Shown piece after piece: positions 12,231 through 24,140 of a DNA stretch of 64,000 bases. The DNA comes from Antedon mediterranea (taxonomy: Eukaryota > Echinodermata > Crinoidea > Comatulida > Antedonidae), in the NCBI RefSeq assembly GCF_964355755.1, contig NC_092672.1, forward strand, positions 30,500,501 through 30,564,500, given 5' to 3'. A model generated the notes under the pieces. It was given only the letters and a program-made list of their open reading frames with translations. It was not told the origin of the DNA and made no database searches. Numbering within the stretch: the first letter of the stretch is position 1; each line of letters opens with the position of its first letter. Made by a program: the position numbers and the translations under genes.

Positions 12231-15200
12231 CTATTCATTAATGCCGTCTACTGCCACTAGAACGATCAATCGTTGCACTGCACGAGTTACAGTCTGCTTC
12301 GCATTTCTATCTTCATTTCTTAATTCAACTTGCACCGTTCTCACTTTTCCGTTTATGTCTGGATACACACTGGAACCCAATCCCATCCTCCATTTCCCAC
12401 GGGCGGTGTTGCTATCCTGCACCAACACGACATCTCCGATCTGCATATTTCTCTTCTCATGATGCCATTTTTGTCTAACTATTAATGATGGGAAGTAATC
12501 TCTGTTCCATTTACCCCAGAAAGACTTTATTAAGCTTTGTACAAATTCGATACGGTTTCTAATGTTATTGGTAGCTCTCCATGGTCCACTCGGTACTCTG
12601 GTTGTAGCACGTCCCAATAAAATCGTATTTGGACATAAGTATGCCCCATCTTCGGGATCGGTTGGATGTCTCCCAATTGGCCTTTCGTTAACCAAGTTGG
12701 CTACCTCAAATAGCACGGTTTGTAATTCGTTAAATGGAAGAACTTGTCCACCAATGGCATGATGTATACCTTTCTTTATACCTTTGTTCAGTATCTCTGT
12801 TACTCCATTTTGCCAGGGAGAATCCGCGGCTGAAAACTTCCAAGTAGTACCTTTGGTGATGCCGAAATCATGAAGATCACTCTCCTGCCATCCGTCAATT
12901 ACCCCTTTTAACTCCTTCGAAGCAGAAACTAATTGATTGTATATCTCAGTGGGGTATCCTCTTATGGACACAAATCTACGAAATGCTTGTAGAAATCCAG
13001 TTGTGCTGTAGTCCGTGGCGAGGTCTAGATATACGGCTTGAGTAACAAAACAGGTGAATATGATTCCATAAGCTTTTCCTCTTGCTCTCTTGTTTACTTC
13101 GCCACGAGTTATAAATGGACCAAACAAGTCAACACCGATGAATGACCATGGTGGAGAGGGCTTCAATCGCTCAATAGGTAATTGTCCCATCTGTTGTCCG
13201 GACATGTCTTTCTCTCTCTTCCTACAAGGAACACAATGGTGTCTGATGCTTTTGGCTAATCTCTGTAAATTCAGAATCCAATACCTCAAACGAACAAGGG
13301 ATACGGTAGACTGTACACCACAATGACTCCTATTATGTGCATGTGTAACATATAGTTTCGAAAATCGATGGTTTGCTGTCAATAGCGGTACTTCTTGGTT
13401 GTTGTAGCTAAAGTTAATATGCCTCTGCGCACGAGCTCCTACTACAATCACACCATCATCTTGTACTCTAGGTGATAGCTTAGCATACTGGTCATCGAAT
13501 CGTTTTTCATTGTTTATGAGCATGTCCATTATTGGTTTTTGGCACTCGATAATCCACAAGAGTTCGGCTTCATTGATGTCATTTGCTGTTAGAACATTTA
13601 AAGCGCCGGCAATTTTTTTCATTTTATACATGTTTTTCATTTTCGTGTTGTATGCAACAGCCTTCTCTGGATCCTTTTTTAACCTATTCTCAAGAGATTT
13701 TAGAGCGAAAAGTGCGGCGTTTCGATTATTTGGCAATTCAGCTGGGTCTTTAATCCAGGGATATTCTGCAATCCAATGAGAACCACAAAATTTGAGATTT
13801 TTCTCGATCAACGCCAATTCCCTTTCTTCCTTCAGTGTGTATTCCTTTGCGCCAACGGGACATCTCCCACAACGACAGCTACCACATTGAGGGTTGCACT
13901 GAACACCCATTCCTGCCATCTTAATAAATGAATCCAAACTGCAAGTTGTAACATGATGTATTAATGCTGCAGTCTTTACAAGCGTTGTTGTATTTTCTTT
14001 TAGGGTTGGATGTGAACCGCCCAAGCATTTTCCAAATCGGTTCTCGAGCAAAAGTAGATGTTCCGCAGCTTCCATTCTTATTGGGTGATAACCTGCGTAC
14101 TCGTATCCTACAAGCAAGTCAACTTGGCCAGTTGGTCGCTTGATCTCTTCAAATCGGACTTTACTGAATAGTCCCACTACATGCTGCACTGCTATGCATT
14201 CTATATTTGACGTAATCTGGTCAATACCGTATGCAGATATGTTGATCACGGATCCCTGTTTGTCGATTAGAGGTACAATATAATGGAAACTGTCTATTTC
14301 CTCTGTTAGTCCTCCAATCTTCGTAATGGCAATTTTCAGAGGCTGACCCTTAAGCTTGGCTGCCCTTGCCGATTTGTTTGTTACGAGAGATGCCGTTGCA
14401 CAGCCATCAAACAAGACATTCATATGCCCAGCTCCCACCTTTATGCTCATCAACTGCAAAAGGCAGGCTCCAGTTTGTTTAGAAGTGGCGACCCCCGTGT
14501 GGTGATTTAATGTTGTTTTGGGTTGACTATTGTCTCCAACAGTATCGTCATGTAGGCTTGAGTGGTGTAAGCGTGAACATTCAGATACACCACATTGTCG
14601 TTTGTTTTTGCATTCAGCTATACGATGCCCTCTTACTAGGCAGCCAAAACATGCACCCTTGGCCCTAACAAGTTGTGTTTTGTCAGATAGGTTCATTGCA
14701 ATGTAAGCCCGGCATTCAGGCGTGGTATGCTGGCCCATGTCATGGACTAAGCAGTTCTTGTTGTTTTCAGATTTGGGTGCGTCGTTTCTCTCTTCAATGT
14801 TTGTGGTGTTAATGGTAAAGCGCGAAGACGGCTTCGATCTCACTCCCGACACTTCGTATTCTACACTTTTCTTTTCCCTCACTAAAAATTTAAGAAGCGC
14901 AGGAAATCTGTCAGTTCTATCAATTACTGCTTTTTCATCATATAATGACCGTGACCATTCTCTTCGAATAGCAGGTGGCAATCTCCTCTCAATGTCACTA
15001 ACCACTCTGGTGTTGGACATTTCCTTCTCCATTCCTAATTTCCGTAGGTCATTATGACCTCTCTCGATGATGTCGACAAACTCAACAAATCTTTTGTCGT
15101 CTCCGTCTTTGAGTGAGTCGATACTTTCAAAGTCATGCATAACGGCATCTGCTAATTTTATTGGGTCGCCATACCGCTCATCCAATCGCTTCCATATTTC

Positions 15201-16061
15201 GTTGATATCATCATCTACGGCGCCTACAACTTGTAGAGGTTTTTCTCCAAGAGATTTCCGCAAAACGAATGCTGCTTGATCCCTTGTGGTCTCAGGCAAA
15301 ATGAATTTTAGAAAGTCTGTTTTGAATCTAGGGTAGGCCCTTACATCTCCGTCAAAGGTTGGCAATCGCATTTTTTCCAATTGTATACCGCCTTTTCTCT
15401 TTTCATCTACTGTCTTCTGAGTTTTGCTTTTGTCGAGGTGCTCCAAAAATATAGCAACAGCACTACTGGTCTCGCCGTACTTATCACGTACTGACTGGAG
15501 CCACAGATTTTCATTTATTGCCTCTTCATTGGGAAGCATGGAAACGTATTGCATATGTGCAGTTTTTACGTCTTCCATCAATTTTACAAGGTCAGCCCTT
15601 GCAGCTTTAACACCCTCAACAGAATTCTTGTTAATCAATTGGATTATCTGATCGCAAAGTTGTTGAAAATCATCATGTTGTATGCTACGAACGTTTTTCG
15701 CTCTCATTGCTGATATTTGGACTTCTTCCTCCTGCAGATGCCTTCTGTCAATTGCCTCAGAATCTATGTGCTGTTCATTAATGCGTGTTTTGTGTCTAAG
15801 TATCATTTCTCTTACTTCATCATATGTCTTCCCTAGTTGGCCAATCCAATTCTCATTCTCCTCTTCGTCCTTTGCAGACTGTAAAACTACTGATTCATGT
15901 CGATCGTTTACTGATTTCCAGGCTTCCTTCAAGTCAGCATTCAGCATATGTACATATTCTATTGTTTTATTCTGGTCAATTGCGGCGACGATAGAATTAC
16001 AAATTCTTGTAAAACGTCCCTTGGCAATACGTCTCAATTTCTTATAATCGGGGTCAGCCAT
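12231..16061 (-). CDS. BEL/Pao polyprotein lacking reverse transcriptase and RNase H
   Basis: The frame encodes 1276 residues without a break. Residues 1-230 are a charged Gag N-terminus; residues 232-400 match the DUF1759 Gag region (LPTFDGDVRAYPRFKTDF). Residues 437-500 carry Cys/His zinc-knuckle motifs (CFGCLVRGHRIAEC). Residues 535-660 match the retropepsin-like DUF1758 region, but the active-site string is FDGCATASL. At about residue 811 (near 13630) the sequence passes directly from the pre-RT linker (ENRLKKDP) to the linker before integrase (AELLWI). The whole RT with its YVDD box and RNase H are absent, in frame. The integrase HHCC finger (906-946) and core (GVDLFGPF, 976-983) follow. 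The expected SDNG aspartate is missing at IYNQLVSASKEL, and the Glu region is diverged (NGVTEI). The integrase is therefore probably inactive. An intact frame despite these losses suggests selection for Gag/protease or simply youth. Confidence 0.88.
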   Translation of the reverse strand: MADPDYKKLRRIAKGRFTRICNSIVAAIDQNKTIEYVHMLNADLKEAWKSVNDRHESVVLQSAKDEEENENWIGQLGKTYDEVREMILRHKTRINEQHIDSEAIDRRHLQEEEVQISAMRAKNVRSIQHDDFQQLCDQIIQLINKNSVEGVKAARADLVKLMEDVKTAHMQYVSMLPNEEAINENLWLQSVRDKYGETSSAVAIFLEHLDKSKTQKTVDEKRKGGIQLEKMRLPTFDGDVRAYPRFKTDFLKFILPETTRDQAAFVLRKSLGEKPLQVVGAVDDDINEIWKRLDERYGDPIKLADAVMHDFESIDSLKDGDDKRFVEFVDIIERGHNDLRKLGMEKEMSNTRVVSDIERRLPPAIRREWSRSLYDEKAVIDRTDRFPALLKFLVREKKSVEYEVSGVRSKPSSRFTINTTNIEERNDAPKSENNKNCLVHDMGQHTTPECRAYIAMNLSDKTQLVRAKGACFGCLVRGHRIAECKNKRQCGVSECSRLHHSSLHDDTVGDNSQPKTTLNHHTGVATSKQTGACLLQLMSIKVGAGHMNVLFDGCATASLVTNKSARAAKLKGQPLKIAITKIGGLTEEIDSFHYIVPLIDKQGSVINISAYGIDQITSNIECIAVQHVVGLFSKVRFEEIKRPTGQVDLLVGYEYAGYHPIRMEAAEHLLLLENRFGKCLGGSHPTLKENTTTLVKTAALIHHVTTCSLDSFIKMAGMGVQCNPQCGSCRCGRCPVGAKEYTLKEERELALIEKNLKFCGSHWIAEYPWIKDPAELPNNRNAALFALKSLENRLKKDPEKAVAYNTKMKNMYKMKKIAGALNVLTANDINEAELLWIIECQKPIMDMLINNEKRFDDQYAKLSPRVQDDGVIVVGARAQRHINFSYNNQEVPLLTANHRFSKLYVTHAHNRSHCGVQSTVSLVRLRYWILNLQRLAKSIRHHCVPCRKREKDMSGQQMGQLPIERLKPSPPWSFIGVDLFGPFITRGEVNKRARGKAYGIIFTCFVTQAVYLDLATDYSTTGFLQAFRRFVSIRGYPTEIYNQLVSASKELKGVIDGWQESDLHDFGITKGTTWKFSAADSPWQNGVTEILNKGIKKGIHHAIGGQVLPFNELQTVLFEVANLVNERPIGRHPTDPEDGAYLCPNTILLGRATTRVPSGPWRATNNIRNRIEFVQSLIKSFWGKWNRDYFPSLIVRQKWHHEKRNMQIGDVVLVQDSNTARGKWRMGLGSSVYPDINGKVRTVQVELRNEDRNAKQTVTRAVQRLIVLVAVDGINE

Positions 16062-16265
16062 GTTTTATAGAATAAAATTAAAGTCGGTGATTCAAGTGAA
16101 TACAGTTCTGTGTATACAGTAATACAAGGATGTAGCTCCTGGCGCAGTCAAATATTGGTATCACACCGAAAGAACGGTAACTTGAGTGCGTGATGAGCAG
16201 GTTCATAAACAGGTCAGCAGAGTGCTGTCACTTCTCACTGTGCACGTAGAACACAGTATTTCGAA
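16062..16265 (-). other. BEL/Pao 5' untranslated leader
   Basis: About 200 bp lies between the 5' LTR (at 16266) and the start codon of the polyprotein (16061, minus strand). It would contain the primer binding and packaging signals. No canonical TGG-starting primer site is visible next to the LTR. Confidence 0.6.
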
Positions 16266-16667
16266 TGTAAAGAAGACCCGTGTCACACGTTAACGTTTCC
16301 AAACAACTTTAATTCAACAATGATCAGATGTTCGAAATCTGCAACAACAATAACAAATTACATAAACACATGCATAAAGCTAGGCCTAGACCACTGTATA
16401 AAGCTCCCAAAAGCAAACTAGACAAAAAACTCATTAGAGCTACAGTATATAATAATATCAAAGTACAATACAGTGAATGCACTACTCAAAGAACTTACAC
16501 TATTACGTCTACATTAAGGTTATATTTCACGGGAATTCTCATAAGATGTGCGTATCAATCACCAATTCAAAGATTCACATGGTCAACATGACCTCTGACC
16601 CACTCTTATTATCTAGAACTAGAGAGGGCGCTAAACCATTAAACAAGATATAAAGTCAAACTTTACA
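16266..16667 (-). repeat. 5' LTR of the BEL/Pao element
   Basis: This 402 bp copy has the same length as, and by eye the same sequence as, 11810-12211. It is the 5' LTR in minus-strand orientation and should hold the element's promoter. It is followed by the GTGAC target duplication. Confidence 0.92.
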
Positions 16668-19600
16668 GTGACGTCTAGACGTATTATTATAGTGACGTCT
16701 AGACGTATTATTATAGTGAGGTCTAGACGTATTATTATAGTGACGTCTAGACATATTATTATATTGACGCCGAGACGTACTGTTATAGTGACAACTAGAC
16801 GTACTGTTAGTGACGTCTAGACGTGACTGTTATAGTGACGTCTAGACGTACTGTTATAGTGACGTCTAGACGTACTGTTATAGTGACGACTAGACGTACT
16901 GTTCAGTGACGTCGAGACGTACTGTTATAGTGACGTCTAGATGTACTGTTATAGTGACGTCTAGACGTACTGTTATAGTGACGTCTAGACGTAATTATTA
17001 TAGTGACGTCTAGACGTAATTATTATAGTGACGTCTAGACGTAATTATTATATTGACGTCTAGACGTAATTATTATAGTGACGTCTAGACGTAATTATTA
17101 TAGTGACGTCTAGACGTATTATTATAGTGACCTCTAGACGTAATTATTATTGTGACCTGTAGACGTAATTATTATAGTGACGTCTAGACGTATTATTATA
17201 GTGACGTCTAGACGTATTATTATAGTGACCTCTAGACGTATTATTATAGTGACGTCTAGACGCATTATTATAGTGGCGTCTAGACGTACTGTTATAGTGA
17301 CGTCTAGACGTATTATTATAGTGACGTCTATACGTATTATTATATTGACGTCTATATGTATTATTATTGACGTCTATACATATTATTATATTGACGTCTA
17401 TACGTATTATTGTGACGTCTAGAAGTATTATTATAGTGACGTCTAGACGTATTATTATAGTGACATCTATACGTATTATTTTAGTGACGTCTAGACGTAT
17501 TATTATAGTGACGTCTAGACGTATTGTTATAGTGACGTCTAGACGTACTGTTATAGTGACGTCTAGACGTACTGTTATGGTGACGTCTAGACGTACTGTT
17601 ATAGTGACGTCTAGACGTACTGTTATAGTGACGTCTAGACGTAATGTAATAGTGACGTCTAGACGTACTGTTATAGTGACGTCTAGACGTACTGTTATAG
17701 TGACGTCTAGACGTACTGTTATAGTGACGTCTAGACGTACTGTTATAGGTGACGTCTAGACGTACTGTTATAGTGACGTCTAGACGTACTGTTATAGTGA
17801 CGTCTAGACGTACTGTTATAGTGACGTCTAGACGTACTGTTATAGTGACGTCTAGACGTACTGTTATAGTGACGTATATACGTATTATTATATTGATGTC
17901 TATACGTATTATTATAGTGACGTCTAGAGGTATTATTATAGTGACGTCTAGACGGATTATTATAGTGAAGTCTAGACGTATTATTATAGTGACGTCTATA
18001 CGTATTATTTTAGTGACGTCTAGACGTATTATTATAGTGACGTCTAGACGTATTATTATAGTGACGTCTATACGTATTATTATAGTGACGTTTATACGTA
18101 TTATTATAGTGACGTCTAGACGTATTATTATAGTGACGTCTAGACGTATTATTATAGTGACGTCTAGACGTATTGTTATAGTGACGTCTAGACGTATTGT
18201 TATAGTAACGTCTAGATGTACTGCTATAGTGACGTATAGACGTACTGTTATAGTGACACCTAGACGTACTGTTATAGTGACGTCTAGACGTAATGTAATA
18301 GTGACGTCTAGACGTACTGTTATAGTGACGTCTAGACGTACTGTTATAGTGACGTCTAGACGTACTGTTATAGGTGACGTCTAGACGTACTGTTATAGTT
18401 ACGTCTAGACGTACTGTTATAGTGACGTCTAGACATACTGTTATAGTGACGTCTAGACGTACTGTTATAGTGACGTCTAGACGTACTGTTATAGGTGACG
18501 TCTAGACGTACTGTTATAGTGACGTCTAGACGTACTGTTATAGTGACGTCTAGACGTACTGTTATAGTGACGTCTAGAGGTATTATTATAGTGACGTCTA
18601 GACGGATTAATATAGTGAAGTCTAGACGTATTATTATAGTGACGTCTATACGTATTATTATAGTGACGTCTAGACGTATTATTATAGTGACGTCTAGACG
18701 TATTATTATAGTGACGTCTATACGTATTATTATAGTGACGTCTATACGTATTATTATAGTGACGTCTAGACAAATTATTATAGTGACGTCTAGACGTATT
18801 ATTATAGTGACGTCTAGACGTATTGTTATAGTGACGTCTAGACGTATTGTTATAGTGACGTCTAGATGTACTCTTATAGTGACGTCTAGACGTACTGTTA
18901 TAGTGACACCTAGACGTACTGTTATAGTGACGTCTAGACGTAATGTAATAGTGACGTCTAGACGTACTGTTATAGTGACGTCTAGACGTACTGTTATAGT
19001 GACGTCTAGACGTACTGTTATAGTGACGTCTAGACGTACTGTTATAGTGACGTCTAGACGTACTGTTATAGGTGACGTCTAGAGGTACTGTTATAGTGAC
19101 GTCTAGACGTACTGTTATAGTGACATCTAGACATACTGTTATAGTGACGTCTAGACGTACTGTTATAGTGACGTCTATACGTATTATTATATTGACGTCT
19201 AGACGTATTATTATAGTGACGTCTAGAGGTATTATTATAGTGACGTCTAGACGGATTACTATAGTGACGTCTAGACGTATTATTATTGTGACGTCTAGAC
19301 GTATTATTATAGTGACGTCTAGACGTATTATTATAGTGACGTCTAGACGTATTATTATAGTGACGTCTATACGTATTATTATAGTGACGTCTATACGTAT
19401 TATTATAGTGACGTCTATACGTATTATTATAGTGACGTCTAGACGTATTATTATAGTGACGTCTAGACGTATTATTATACTGACGTCTATACGTATTATT
19501 ATAGTGACGTCTATACGTATTATTTTAGTGACGTCTAGACGTATTATTATAGTGACGTCTAGACGTATTATTATAGTGACGTCTAGACGTATTGTTATAG

Positions 19601-20827
19601 TGACGTCTAGACGTATTGTTATAGTGACGTCTAGATGTACTGTTATAGTGACGTCTAGACGTACTGTTATAGTGACACCTAGACGTACTGTTATAGTGAC
19701 GTCTAGACGTAATGTAATAGTGACGTCTAGACGTACTGTTATAGTGACGTCTAGACGTACTGTTATAGTGACGTCTAGACGTACTGTTATAGGTGACGTC
19801 TAGACGTACTGTTATAGTGACGTCTAGACGTACTGTTATAGTGACGTCTAGACATACTGTTATAGTGACGTCTAGACGTACGGTTATAGTGACGTCTAGA
19901 CGTACTGTTATAGGTGACGTCTAGACGTACTGTTATAGTGACGTCTAGAAGTACTGTTATAGTGACGTCTAGACGTACTGTTATAGTGACGTCTATACGT
20001 ATTATTATATTTACGTCTAGACGTATTATTATAGTGACGTCTAGAGGTATTATTATAGTGACGTCTAGACGGATTATTATAGTGAAGTCTAGACGTATTA
20101 TTATAGTGACGTCTATACGTATTATTATAGTGACGTCTAGACGTATTATTATAGTGACGTCTAGACGTATTATTATAGTGACGTCTATACGTATTATTAT
20201 AGTGACGTCTATACGTATTATTATAGTGACGTCTAGACGAATTATTATAGTGACGTCTAGACGTATTATTATAGTGACGTCTAGACGTATTGTTATAGTG
20301 ACGTCTAGACGTATTGTTATAGTGACGTCTAGATGTACTGTTATAGTGACGTCTAGACGTACTGTTATAGTGACACCTAGACGTACTGTTATAGTGACGT
20401 CTAGACGTAATGTAATAGTGACGTCTAGACGTACTGTTATAGTGACGTCTAGACGTACTGTTATAGTGACGTCTAGACGTACTGTTATAGTGACGTCTAT
20501 ACGTACTGTTATAGTGACGTCTAGACGTACTGTTATAGTGACGTCTAGAGGTATTATTATAGTGACGTCTAGACGTATTATTATAGTGATGTCTAGACGT
20601 AATTATTATAGTGACGTCTAGACGTAATTATTATAGTGACGTCTAGACGTAATTATTATAGTGACGTCTAGACGTAATTATTATAGTGACGTCTAGATGT
20701 ATTATTATAGTGACGTCTAGACGTATTATTATAGTGACGTCTAGACGTATTATTATAGTGACATCTAGACGTAATATTATAGTGACGTCTAGACGTATTA
20801 TTATAGTGACGTCTAGACGTATTATTA
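16668..20827. repeat. 24 bp GTGACGTCTAGACGT satellite, about 170 units
   Basis: Units of 24-25 bp share GTGACGTCTAGACGT followed by TACTGTTATA, TATTATTATA or TAATTATTATA. Each standard unit holds the 12 bp palindrome ACGTCTAGACGT. Rare variants recur in order: TAATGTAATAG at 17641, 18290, 18940, 19709 and 20407 (spacings about 649, 650, 769 and 698), usually preceded by a GACACC unit, with AGGTGACG length variants between. This shows higher-order repeats of roughly 27-32 units. Since 24 is divisible by three, long open frames such as repeated TSRRTVIV arise automatically and are not genes. Confidence 0.95.
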
Positions 20828-21949
20828 TGATACTACTACTACTATATAGGACTATATATAATATTATATTTTATTATTAGTATTAGCTGCTAAATTAAAA
20901 ACTAAGGTTTTGTGTACAGTACTAGTAGGCCTTATGGGATATCTGTAGTTCAATAAGTAACATATTGACACCCGGAGATTGACTACGCCTTTGCTGTTTT
21001 AATTTATCTGTATTTATTTTTTTGATGTATAGGCATAAGAAAATGAAATGTATTCTAAAATGTTTTATTTGTTAATATAAAAATTAAACATTTCATTCAT
21101 CTATGTTTCAGGATAGGTTTATATTTTTAGGATGCATGGATTCTTTTTTCTATTTTGGGGAATAAATTAAAATTCATAAGAACACCTGTCAGAATAATGA
21201 ATCTTTTGAATTGAATTGGTGAATTCTCTAGCATTAATGTGTCATTTACATTTTTACCTGCACAGGTGCTTCGGATGCACCAAACATCAAACAAAAGAAA
21301 CAAGTGGATCAAAATGGAAGGTACGTTTACTAGGATGTGCATCTTGATGCAAACAAATAAATTAGAATGAAATATAACTGAGCTGTTGGTGCAATATTGA
21401 ATCCAATAGATTTTGTATAATTGTATCTCCACAGAATTCAGTCTCTATGATTCGACCACGCAAGAGGGTAGACAGAAGACGGATGGATCATATAGAAATT
21501 TCTTTTTTATTATATGAATCTCTTGAGCAACGAAATAGCTAAATTGCATCAACACACTCCACTGGGACATGAATACCACTGATTTCGCACCGTGATATTC
21601 TACAAAACACTTGATTTTCATGTTCCCACCTAAATATCTCGGCTATTAAAAATCAGATTTTTTTGGTTAGTAGCTCAAAATAAACAGTAGACAATACTGA
21701 ACATTATGATATATGTTTGAATTTGTAAATTTAAAAAAAGTATGTGTCATTTTACCTTTTAAAACTCACCATCCACAGTGCCCGCTGACAATTTTTTACC
21801 TATTTTCTAAGGGCCTGTTTCTGCTGCATAAAAATAACCGGTTAAAATCAGTGTGAATAAATTAAAATCGGTGTGAATAAATGAACTCCATTTTCTTGGC
21901 AGCAGAAACAGGACAAATTTGTGGTAACCTGTTAAAAGACAGCGCAAAA
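20828..21949. other. Unannotated stretch with one small inverted-repeat element
   Basis: No gene is recognised. A small TIR pair lies at about 21812-21915: GCCTGTTTCTGCTGC on the left and GCAGCAGAAACAGGAC on the right, likely a roughly 100 bp MITE. The minus-strand open frame at 21127-21432 has no family signature. Confidence 0.45.
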
Positions 21950-22545
21950 TCGCTTTTTTTTTTCACACCCACATCATACAATTTTGGGCCATTATGTAAC
22001 ATGTTTCCATGATTTAGCCACCGTTATATTTACCTTTACAATAAAAAATGCCTTTCAAAACAGCTCCATTTCCGCGAATACCTTGATCGAACTGTGGCCA
22101 TTTTAGAATCAGAAAATTGCCAGAAATCAATGTATGTTTTATTTTCTGTTTTTATTTTTAAATTGCGGAGAGTGGTTTTTATAAAGAACCAGCTAGCTGT
22201 ACATATCAAAACGGCGACGATATGAGTCTGTACATAAAACATTAATTAAAATTCCAGTATATCACCGGGCGGTTTAGAACTAATGTTCTTTGCCTGTCGT
22301 GTTTATATATTATATTCATGAAATGTATTATTTGAAACTCGTACTTACTTTTTTTAATACCTTATTCATTTGTTTTATTATTGATTGAAGGAAAGAAAAT
22401 AAATGTTTACATTGAATTGAATTGAAAATTGATAGGACCTATTAATATGAATAATAATAATATTAATAATGAAATATTAATTAAACCTCTCTTTCGCCAT
22501 CTGAAAATTTGTCTTGCCTTTCAAAACTAAATAGGCCTAGGCCTA
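21950..22545 (-). mobile_element. Inverted relative of the 10896-11649 TIR element
   Basis: The sequence is the reverse complement of about 11205-11620. It includes the 68-codon frame (22036-22242, minus), which differs at one residue (C to R). An insertion at about 22245-22430 ends in a TTGAATTGAATTGAA-type simple tail and looks like a retroposon. The TIR end seen in the other copy is not preserved here. Together the two copies bracket the satellite and BEL element as an inverted pair about 10 kb apart. Confidence 0.75.
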
Positions 22546-23380
22546 AAATAGACTGTGTCAAAATAGCAAAATCTATTTTGAAAAAATCTAAAAAATCCTC
22601 AAAATCGCGGCAAAATTCAATAGGGTTTGCCTGTGTTATCAAGCCTTTACTTGACAGACCGTTGGATTGCAGCTAAGTTTGAGGTTAATTTTTCATTATA
22701 TAATTTGTAAGTAACATTTTAATTTTTATATCATTCTTATGTTTGATATATAAGGAACAATTATTAGGTGTTATTTAGTTCTATATGTCGTTTTTTATAT
22801 TCACAATTGCAAAATTAAGATACCAATGTTTGAATGCAAGCAAGCTGGGATCTACCATTTATCACTCGGGTAATGGTTAAGTTTATCTTTCTGTGACCTG
22901 TTTAATTAATAGATGGTAATTATTACGAAGTCTGGAAATGTTCATACTATACTAGTTTATGTCATTTTAATTTCTTTGGTTAAAACATGTAATCAATAAT
23001 TTTGTAAATTAGTTGTAGTCAAAATGGTTGACCTCCCCTCCTATATAATGGACGATGACAAGACTTGGGTTGCAAGAACTTGGTATGAACCTATAAGTAG
23101 ATAAACAGCTCAATAGGTACATATTAAAAATCACTGTTTGGTTTCAAAATTTACACCAAGAGATTCATATTGAATCATTTAGGCCTATACTTTAATTGTT
23201 TTTGTATGATATATTCAATTAATACTTTATAAATAAATAATTTCTTTTAATTAATACAGGTTGAGTATTTTTTATTCTTATTGTTTAATGATTTTGTTAT
23301 GGTGACCGTGAGATGCGAGATTGGTTCCGAAATTACTACATCGAAACAGCTGTTTGGCAATGGCCACATTAGCAGACAAA
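22546..23380. other. Gene-free AT-rich stretch
   Basis: No exon, transposon end or repeat could be supported. Weak palindromic TAGGCCTA motifs occur, as elsewhere in this genome. Confidence 0.4.
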
Positions 23381-23384
23381 TTCA

Positions 23385-24140
23385 TCAACGTTGAGTGTCT
23401 TCAATAACGTCAGTGAACGTTACTTCAAGGTTAAACCCAACGTTAACAATAACGTTTAACGGACGTCAAAAAAGGGTTCACGTTATTTGAATGTTATTTC
23501 TAAACATTCAAAATACGTAATGGTAATATTCAGCCAACATTTTGGTGAACGTTGGACTCAACGTTCTGTGAACGTTGTTCGAGGGTTAAAACTACGTTAG
23601 TCATAACGTTCAGCTGACGTCAAAAAGGGTCCACAACTTAATGTTATTTGAACGTTATTTCAAAACATTCAAAAAACATAAACGGTAACATTCAACTAAC
23701 GTTCGCTGAACGTTGACTGAACATTAAACTAACGTCAGTTTTGACGTTCTCCGGACGTCACAAAGGGTCCACATCTGAATGTTATTTGAACGTTATTTCA
23801 AAACATTAAAAAAACATAAACTGTAACATTCAACTAACGTTCGATGAACGTTGTGTAAAAGTTAAACTAACGTTAGTTATAACTTTCTCCATCACAAAGG
23901 GTCCACATCTGAATGTTATTTGAACGTTATTTCAAAACATTAAAAAAACATAAACTGTAACATTCAACTAACGTTCGCTGAACGTTGTTTAAAAGTTAAA
24001 CTAACGTCAGTTATAACGTTCTCCGGACGTCACAAAGGGTCCACATCTGAATGTTATTTGAACGTTATTTCAAAACATTCAAAAAACGTAACCGTAACAT
24101 TTAGCTAACGTCATTTCAACGTTAAATTGTTAGCTGGGAT
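23385..24140. repeat. Second AACGTT-rich tandem repeat
   Basis: Units of roughly 130-140 bp share AATGTTATTTGAACGTTATT, AACATTCAACTAACGTTCG and CACAAAGGGTCCACATCTGA. At least five units can be followed between about 23460 and 24100. The AACGTT motif density resembles the 5.3-7.1 kb satellite but the unit is different, so this is a related or convergent family. Confidence 0.75.

Larger units (their letters stand above)
11810..16667 (-). mobile_element. Young BEL/Pao LTR element, non-autonomous
   Basis: Two 402 bp LTRs (11810-12211 and 16266-16667) begin TG and end CA. I see no difference between them by eye. The element is flanked by perfect 5 bp duplications GTGAC. It is read on the minus strand and contains one long open frame (12231-16061). 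A purine-rich tract, GGGGCGGAA on the minus strand (12212-12220), lies next to the 3' LTR. I see no TGG-type primer binding site beside the 5' LTR. Reverse transcriptase and RNase H are missing, yet the near-identity of the LTRs means very recent insertion, so enzymes were probably supplied in trans. Confidence 0.9.

Noticed and set aside
16668-20827. CRISPR-like array of short repeats
   Set aside because: Adjacent units have no unique spacers, the monomer is a simple tandem satellite, and the window is animal DNA.
17177-20880. Long open frames of repeated TSRRTVIV/TSRRIIIV (up to 243 codons) and the mirror frame on the minus strand
   Set aside because: They are by-products of a 24 bp satellite whose length is a multiple of three; the start and stop points follow repeat length variants, not gene signals.
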